Positions 57,933 to 64,000 of a stretch of DNA of 64,000 nucleotides are shown piece after piece. Each line of letters begins with the position of its first letter. Position 1 is the stretch's first letter. This stretch comes from Selaginella moellendorffii. Taxonomy: Eukaryota; Streptophyta; Lycopodiopsida; Selaginellales; Selaginellaceae. The translations under genes were made by a program, and so were the position numbers. Location of the stretch: NCBI RefSeq assembly GCF_000143415.4, contig NW_003314321.1, positions 1,182,422-1,246,421 on the forward strand, written 5' to 3'. The notes beneath the pieces were generated by a model. It was given only the letters and a program-made list of their open reading frames with translations, was not told where the DNA came from and did not search any database.

Positions 57933-58232
57933 TCCGGTTCCCATGTTGCTTCGCAGTGTGGAAATCCTTTCCACTTCACATGGAACTCTCTCACCTCGCG
58001 TCCTTGTCGCTTGCTCTTGCGCGCATTGAGGATGGCCTCGACTTCGTATTCCTCCTCCCCTTGGATAACCTCAGGTAAAGGTCTTACTTGGTCCTTGCGA
58101 AGCGGATCCTCAAAATACGGCTTGAGTAAGTTCACGTGGAACACGGGATGCATCTTCCCCATCTCTCGAGGAAGTCGGAGACGGTAAGCCACTTTACCGA
58201 TTCGAGCCTCAATCTCGTAAGGCCCCGCGAAC

Positions 58233-58284
58233 CTGCTTAAGGAACTCAAGATCAATTCATTTACAGGAATACATGCATTTTTAC
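58233..58284 (-). other. Intron 2, second gypsy copy (52 bp)
   Basis: GTAAAA...TTAAGCAG, nearly identical to 34144-34195. Confidence 0.8.
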
Positions 58285-58702
58285 CTTTGGGTCAACTTCC
58301 GGCTGATCCCACTTGGTAGCCTGAGGTTCTTGGTGTTCAGCCACACCTTCTCCCCAGCTTGGAACTCCACATCTCGACGCTTTTGGTTCGCGTACTTAGT
58401 TTGCCTTTGTTGAGCCCGTTCCAAGGAATCCCTCACTAGATTCCAAATGTTGAGTCTTTCCGCCGTGAATGCCTCCACTGCGGGTAACTCTCCATGATAC
58501 TCGGCCACGCCGAGTTCCACAGGACCTTCAATAGCTCGCCCATTGATGACTTCCCATGGACTCACCCCGATGCTCGAATGTGGTGAGTTGTTATAACACA
58601 TTTCCGCAAGTCCCAAATGACTTACCCAGTCAGTCTGGTCTCCTGAGACATAGCATCGCAAATAATCCTCCAGCTGCCTATTCACCCTTTCCGTTTGTCC
58701 GT

Positions 58703-58749
58703 CTGTCAAGAAGTGTTAGTGCCATCAATCTTGACTCAATACCCATTAC
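58703..58749 (-). other. Intron 1, second gypsy copy (47 bp)
   Basis: GTAATG...TTGACAG, with CTAAC kept at the same place. It differs from 34614-34660 at about 7 of 47 positions, while neighbouring exons differ far less. Confidence 0.8.
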
Positions 58750-61700
58750 CTGTCTGTGGGTGATAGGCCGTGCTGAATTTCAACTTGGTGCGATACTGTT
58801 CTAGGAGTGTCCTCCAGAACCTACTGGTGAAGATCTTATCTCGATCTGAGATAATCTCTTCCGGCCTTCCCCGCACTCGAACCACTTGTTCGAAGAACAG
58901 CTTCGCCACACCTTCCGCATCCACATCCGTTGTGGTGGGTATGAAATGTGCCATCTTTGAAAATCGGTCCACCACCACGAATATCGCATCGAACCCCTCG
59001 CTTGGGGGTAGTCCCGTGATGAAGTCCATCGTGAGACATTTCCACGGACGATCTGGAATGGGGATGCTTTGCAACAAGCCCCCACTAGCCTTCGTCACGG
59101 CTTTGACCTGCTGACATGTTGGACATGTCTTTACATAGTCTTGGACGTCCTTAGCCATATCTGGCCAGTGATACTTCCTTTTGAGTAAGCCTATCGTCTT
59201 GGGCACTCCGCCGTGTCCCGCAAGAGGTCCGTCATGACACTCTTCCAAGGCTACTTTCCTTAGTTCCCCTTCTGGAACATACACCCTCGTTTGCTTGTAA
59301 TATATGAGTCCGTTGCGTTCCGCATAGCCCGTTTTCTCTTCCGTTGGCAACTCACCTCTCTGGTGAGCTTCCCGCGCCTCCAGATTCCTCAGCAACACTT
59401 CTTGTGCTAGACCATCACTCTCGTATGCGGTCCGCACATCGTCCCAAAAGGTTGCTGTCGCGCTAGATATCGCCAACTTCAAGCTCGCTTTTCGACTTAG
59501 CGCATCTGCCACGATGTTGCTCTTCCCAGGCTTGTACAGGATCTCGCAATCAAACTCGGCCAAAGCATTGGCCCACCGACCTTGTTTTCCCCTTAGGTCG
59601 GGCTGTGACAAGAAGTGTTTCGTTGCCACATTGTCCGTGTAAACCTTGAAGTGTCTCCCAAGGTAGTGTCGCCACTCCTTGAGCGCCTTGACCACCGCAA
59701 ACAATTCCTTCTCGTGGGCAGGCCACTTCCGTTGAGCCTTGTCCAGCTTCTTCGAGAAGAACGCTACTGGATGGTTGTCTTGCTTCAAAACTGCGCCCAA
59801 CGCAAAGTCCGAAGCATCCGTGTCTACCTCAAAGTCCTTACCAAAGTCTGGTAATGCCAACACTGGAGCCTTCCTCAACTTCCCTTTGAGGTGGACGAAT
59901 GCCGCCTCGCATTCCGCTGTCCATACCATCTTCCCTTTTCCTGTTTGGTCCGTTAAGGGCAGGGCTACTCTCGAATAGTGTCTGATAAACTTTCGATAGT
60001 AGTTGCATAGCCCCAGGAACGCCCTCAACTCATGTACATTCGATGGTCGTTCCCATTCCTGGATCGCTTGGACCTTCTCCGGGTCCACCTTGAGCCCGTC
60101 CTGGCCCACCACATGCCCGAGAAACTTTACCTCTTGTTGAGCAAAGTCACATTTGCTCTCTTTAGCATACAGTTTGTGTTCCCTTAGTTTCTCAAACACC
60201 TTCGCCAAGTGTTCGGCATGCTCCTCTAGCGTCTCGCTATAGATCAGGATGTCGTCAATATAGACGACCACGAAGCGATCCAGATAGGGTACAAAGATGT
60301 GGTTCATCAACGCCGAAAACGTTGCCGGCGCATTGCACAGCCCAAAGGGCATCACCAAAAACTCAAAGCTCCCATACCTCGTTCGACAGGTTGTCTTCTC
60401 GACATCTTCCTCAGCTACCCTGATCTGGTAGTATCCTGACCTTAGGTCAATCCTCGAGAAGTATTTTGCCTTTCCCAACCTATCGAACAGGTCCTCGATC
60501 CTTGGCAAAGGGTACTTGTTCTTCTTGGTATACTTGTTGAGCAACCGGTAGTCTATGCACATGCGCATAGATCCATCTTTCTTTTTCACAAATAGCACCG
60601 GCGCCCCATACGGCGACTTGCTCAACCTAACATACCCTTTGTCCACCAACTCCTCTAGTTGGCTCTTGAGCTCCTTGAGTTCTTTTTCGTTCAATCGATA
60701 GGGTGGACGAACCACCGCCTCAGCACCCTCGACCAGCTCAATCTTATGTTCTATCGGTCGTGCGGGGGGCAACCCTGCCGGTAGCTCCTCCGGCATCGTA
60801 TCCTGGAATTGGTCCAGCACCTGCTGGATCACTAAAGGTACTTCTTCCGTTCTTGTCTTTTTGTCACTCTTCACCGAGAGTAAGCACAAAAAGGCTGCCT
60901 TAGTTCCTTTAGTGAGTTGTCCTCTCGTGGACACCAGGTTTAAGCATGACTCTTTGGCCTTGCTTTGCCCTACCTTTAGATCCTGGGCCTCCACCCTAGA
61001 TCTTCTTCCTTGGGCATTCGCCAATACCACAAGGTTCCTACCTTGTCCATGTAGGGCTACCACGAACCGATTAAACCAATCCATTCCGAAGATCACGTCA
61101 AATCCCGCCATATCCAAGACGGTGAAATCCATGTCCACTTTCCATGTCCCCACTTCGACTCTCGCTTGTCGAAGTACCTCATCGGTGCTTTGGCTACCTT
61201 GAACAAACTCTATAGTCCTTGGTTCGCCTAGCCGCTGCACCGTTAGTCCGGCTTGCCGGACTATGTCTGCAGCCACAAAATTATCCGAAGCACCCGTGTC
61301 AATAAGGATCTTAACAAAGCTACCTCCGAGCTTCCCTCGAAGGGCTAGTAGATGTCGCGAACGACTCTCTACCAAAGTTGCTCGTGTAATGAGTAACTTT
61401 GAGTTAGGGACTGGATCACATACCTCAGTTTGGACTTCACCCGACTTGATGGCCATATTGGCTCTGGCCTTCTTCGGGTAGGGACATTCCCTCGAGAAGT
61501 GTCCCGCTTCGCCGCAGTTGTAGCATACGTTGTTGCCCACGCTGCTATACGACTTGACCTTCTTATCCGTGGGTTTGTCTTTTTTCGCTTGACTTCCCCA
61601 CGTACTCGCTCGCTGGCCACCGGATTTGCCTTTCCGGAACCCCGAGGACTCATTCTTAGAGAAACTCTTCTTGAATTTCCCCTTGCTATATGTTCCCCTC

Positions 61701-62077
61701 GGTTTGGCCCCTTTGTGAAACGTGGATCCCGACCCCGTCGTGTTTCCCTTTCGCAGATTATCGTTGAAATGCACCTTGATGGCCGCATCCAACGCTTCCT
61801 TGTAGTTGGTCGGGTTCCAGCGCATCACCTCACCGCGAGCCCAGGTTTGCAAACCTGATATAAAGGCATGGAACGCATCCATATCTCCCATGTCCGTGAC
61901 AAGTATCCTCTTTGCCATGAACCCATTCACATATTCCTGGATGGTTCCAGTTTGCTTCAGCCTACTCAACTCATCTCTCAGATGCAGAGTGGCATTCGGA
62001 GGAACGTATGTCGCGCGGATCCTCGCCTTCATCATGTCCCAGGTGGCCACCGGTCCTTCGTTGGCCTCCGTTGTTCT

Positions 62078-62387
62078 TGTAAGCAACCAAAGGGAACGAC
62101 TCGAGAGACGATCCGTTGGGGTTCAAATATAGAGGGAAAGGGCCCATGAACAAGAGTGCACCCCCTTTTCCAATCGGTTAAGGGTCTTGGGATACTTGGG
62201 GTTAAGCGTCCTTGGGTTTGAATAGTACTGGGCTGGGTGACCTCCCGGGAAGTCCAAACTCAGGAGCTTACATTTGGTATCAGAGAGGTCTCGAGTCCGA
62301 CTCTATTGGTTGGCTAGGGGAATCACACCACATGTTGATTGACATCTGGCTGGTCCAATTTGCTCCCGCTGGGCTCGACCCGATTGA
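62078..62387 (+). repeat. Partial TRIM: LTR plus start of internal region
   Basis: A 195-bp LTR (62078-62272) and PBS TTGGTATCAGAGA, then internal DNA matching 57533-57645 up to GGGCTCGACCCGA. From there it diverges into gypsy LTR sequence. Confidence 0.85.
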
Positions 62388-62431
62388 CCCCTTGACCCGT
62401 ATTAGTCCAAATACTAATACGGGTCAAGGGG
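62388..62431. repeat. 19-bp snap-back inverted repeat at a junction
   Basis: CCCCTTGACCCGTATTAGT (62388-62406), spacer CCAAAT, then its exact reverse complement (62413-62431). The right arm is normal gypsy LTR sequence, and the left arm is an extra inverted copy at the join with TRIM DNA. Confidence 0.9.
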
Positions 62432-63192
62432 TGAAAGCCCAAAGCGTGCGTCCCCCAGGGGGGGGGGGCTGCAGGGGGTTCCAAAAGTATAGTAGGGATA
62501 GTGAGGTCCAGGAACCAGTTTAGAAGGGACTCTCCAGTGGGGCTCCCAAACTGACTTGAGGTTGGGACTGGGACCGAGGGGCCTTGGGTGGGAGTGAGCA
62601 TGGACTTGGTTGGTGCTGGAGGGGCCATCCAAGGAAGTGCTCAAGAGCAGCTCCCACTCCCAAAAGGGAAACTGATTGCGGTGCTCCCGGCTCATGTGGA
62701 GTGGTGCCCCACTTGAGTACCATGCGGCTCATTGGTCCTCGCCCTTCCTAGGGGCTTGGGCCTTCCTTCGGGATGGAAGTGGGGGGCGAGAGATACCCAT
62801 GCCGGGCCGTTAGGCCACGGTGTTTCGCCCCGGCGTCCCGAAGCAAGTGTTGCACTCAAGACTTGGGATTTAGAGGGTCCCATGAACAAGTCTTGTGGTA
62901 CCAAGGGAAGTTAGGAACCTGGAAGCTTGGTGTGCTTGGCTGCTTGTGCTTGCGGGGAGTGTAGCCGAACCTTAAGTCCAGTCTAACCCGGGGAGGGGGA
63001 TTGGGAGTGATTTGGGAATCCGTGGAAGGATGGCTAACACTCCGTTGCTCGTGCAGTGAGTAGCTGAAACCAAGTAGGAGCTGGTACCATAGGCGAGAAC
63101 CTTGGCAAGGGAACTTAGCAAAAGCCAAGGCAGTGTTGGACGGATAGACGAGGTAAGCTGGCAAATTGGAAAGGAAAAATTTGTGGCTTACA
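62413..63192 (+). repeat. 5' LTR of a plus-strand gypsy copy, 5'-truncated
   Basis: Matches the reverse complement of 32211-33000 and ends GTGGCTTACA at 63192, followed by PBS TTGGTATCGGAGCC. The first part of the LTR, including the minisatellite, is missing. Confidence 0.88.
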
Positions 63193-63251
63193 ATTTGGTA
63201 TCGGAGCCTTTATCTCAGTTCTAGCGAAGGATAGAGGCGGATTGCTGGGAG

Positions 63252-64000
63252 ATGGCAAGGGCAGGGTGTAAGCGAACCCAGGCGGAGACGGAACCTCCGC
63301 CGGAGCTGGAGCCTCCGGTTGAACAAGAGGCTATGGATGAGGAATCCTTGCATGAGGAGGACTCCAGTGAGGAAACTTCCAAACAGGAGTCCGGTGGCGA
63401 GGTTCGGTCGTCCAAGGCTCGATTGGACGTGCTAGAAGGACAGTTGGCACAGACTAATGCCCTGCTGGAGACTCTCGTACGCAAGTTAAAGCGTGACGAG
63501 AAGCGGAAGAAAAAGCGAAAGACTGCGGATGCTGGCAGCGCAGAAGGTGCGGACCCTTCGGCAGGGACTGAGGCAAAACCAGACAAGGTCGAACAGACCG
63601 AAGTGGAATCAGTCCCTCAGGCAGTTCCCAAGTACAAACCAAAGCCCCCACCGGTGTTCAAGGGAGTGAACGACTATAAGGTTGTGGAGGATTGGTTTTA
63701 CGATATGGAGGACTACTTCCGAGCGTTGCGGTTACCGAGCTCGGAGAAGGTCCCATGTGCAAAACCATACTTGGCAGATAATGCCAAGTCTTGGTGGAGA
63801 ACAACGGAGGCCAACGAAGGACCGGTGGCCACCTGGGACATGATGAAGGCGAGGATCCGCGCGACATACGTTCCTCCGAATGCCACTCTGCATCTGAGAG
63901 ATGAGTTGAGTAGGCTGAAGCAAACTAGAACCATCCAGGAATATGTGAATGGGTTCATGGCAAAGAGGATACTTGTCACGGACATGGGGGATATGGATGC
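63252..64000 (+). CDS. Gypsy gag-pol N-terminus, runs off the window
   Basis: Starts [19 protein letters not shown] and stays open to the window end. It covers the charged N-terminus and most of gag ([35 protein letters not shown]). It is the same family as 33762-38534, in opposite orientation. The part after 63803 is an inverted repeat of 61850-62077. Confidence 0.9.
   Translation, partial: MARAGCKRTQAETEPPPELEPPVEQEAMDEESLHEEDSSEETSKQESGGEVRSSKARLDVLEGQLAQTNALLETLVRKLKRDEKRKKKRKTADAGSAEGADPSAGTEAKPDKVEQTEVESVPQAVPKYKPKPPPVFKGVNDYKVVEDWFYDMEDYFRALRLPSSEKVPCAKPYLADNAKSWWRTTEANEGPVATWDMMKARIRATYVPPNATLHLRDELSRLKQTRTIQEYVNGFMAKRILVTDMGDMD

Larger units (their letters stand above)
57933..62077 (-). 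pseudogene. Truncated copy of the intron-containing gypsy gag-pol
   Basis: Exons (complement): 58750-62077 (5' end missing), 58285-58702 and 57933-58232 (3' end missing). Very close to the element at 33762-38534. The same two introns are present at 58703-58749 (47 bp) and 58233-58284 (52 bp), and within these limits the frame is uninterrupted. It begins inside gag (equivalent of TTEANEGP) and ends inside the chromodomain right after ATWEP. Both ends are replaced by TRIM sequences in plus orientation. LTRs, PBS and start codon are lost, so it cannot move by itself. Confidence 0.9.

Overview
The window looks like repeat-rich nuclear DNA of a land plant, most likely a lycophyte such as Selaginella (inference). 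The reasons are an R2R3-MYB gene with 60-73 bp introns, a long PPR protein made of about 31-residue repeats, plant Ty3/gypsy and copia remnants, TRIM and LARD-like elements, and TTTAGGG-type telomeric motifs. There is one assembly gap of 100 N at 10217-10316. No rRNA, tRNA or CRISPR was found.

Region by region. 1-6977 is a tandem duplication of one gene block: PPR remnant on the minus strand, MYB on the minus strand, PPR on the plus strand. Copy A keeps an intact three-exon MYB gene and a ruined PPR gene. Copy B keeps a long PPR open reading frame and a ruined MYB. 7100-9600 is a decayed copia element. 9624-17294 is a large non-coding LTR element (LARD-like) whose 2-kb LTRs carry a 12-bp minisatellite. 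A solo LTR of the same family follows with a perfect target-site duplication (17335-18930). 18931-22350 holds an older gypsy remnant and part of another LTR family ('LTR-D').

22351-30565 is the most unusual object. It is an 8215-bp element with perfect 24-bp terminal inverted repeats and a directly abutting 4-bp duplication (CACA). It carries at least a dozen dispersed palindromes of about 22 bp related to ATGGCGTG...CACGCCAT, several of them inside tiny introns. It encodes a multi-exon minus-strand protein that appears to join a ParB-like part, a methyltransferase-like part, an acidic linker and an FCP1/NIF-type HAD phosphatase. A second, plus-strand gene has two copies of a TE-associated type of domain. 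No known transposase was recognised. All visible in-frame stops can be explained by C-to-T changes.

31001-40530 is a nest: LTR-D, containing an old chromovirus, containing a young gypsy element (32211-39738; TSD ATTTC; LTRs about 0.6% diverged). The young element's polyprotein is complete only if two short spliceosomal-type introns (47 and 52 bp) are removed from the integrase. The first lies just before the catalytic glutamate. The same two introns occur in a second copy at 57933-62077. A third copy starts at 62413 on the plus strand and runs off the window. 40588-48040 holds inverted telomere-like repeats, a LINE-like fragment, a TRIM (45153-45675, TSD ATTGG) and long AT-rich decayed stretches. 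48040-55841 is a degraded gypsy element of another lineage with a possible extra ORF after integrase. 56906-62431 is a patchwork of LTR-D, a second TRIM family and truncated gypsy DNA ending in a 19-bp snap-back hairpin.

Only the MYB gene, and perhaps the PPR gene, look like ordinary functional host genes. Nearly everything else is mobile DNA.
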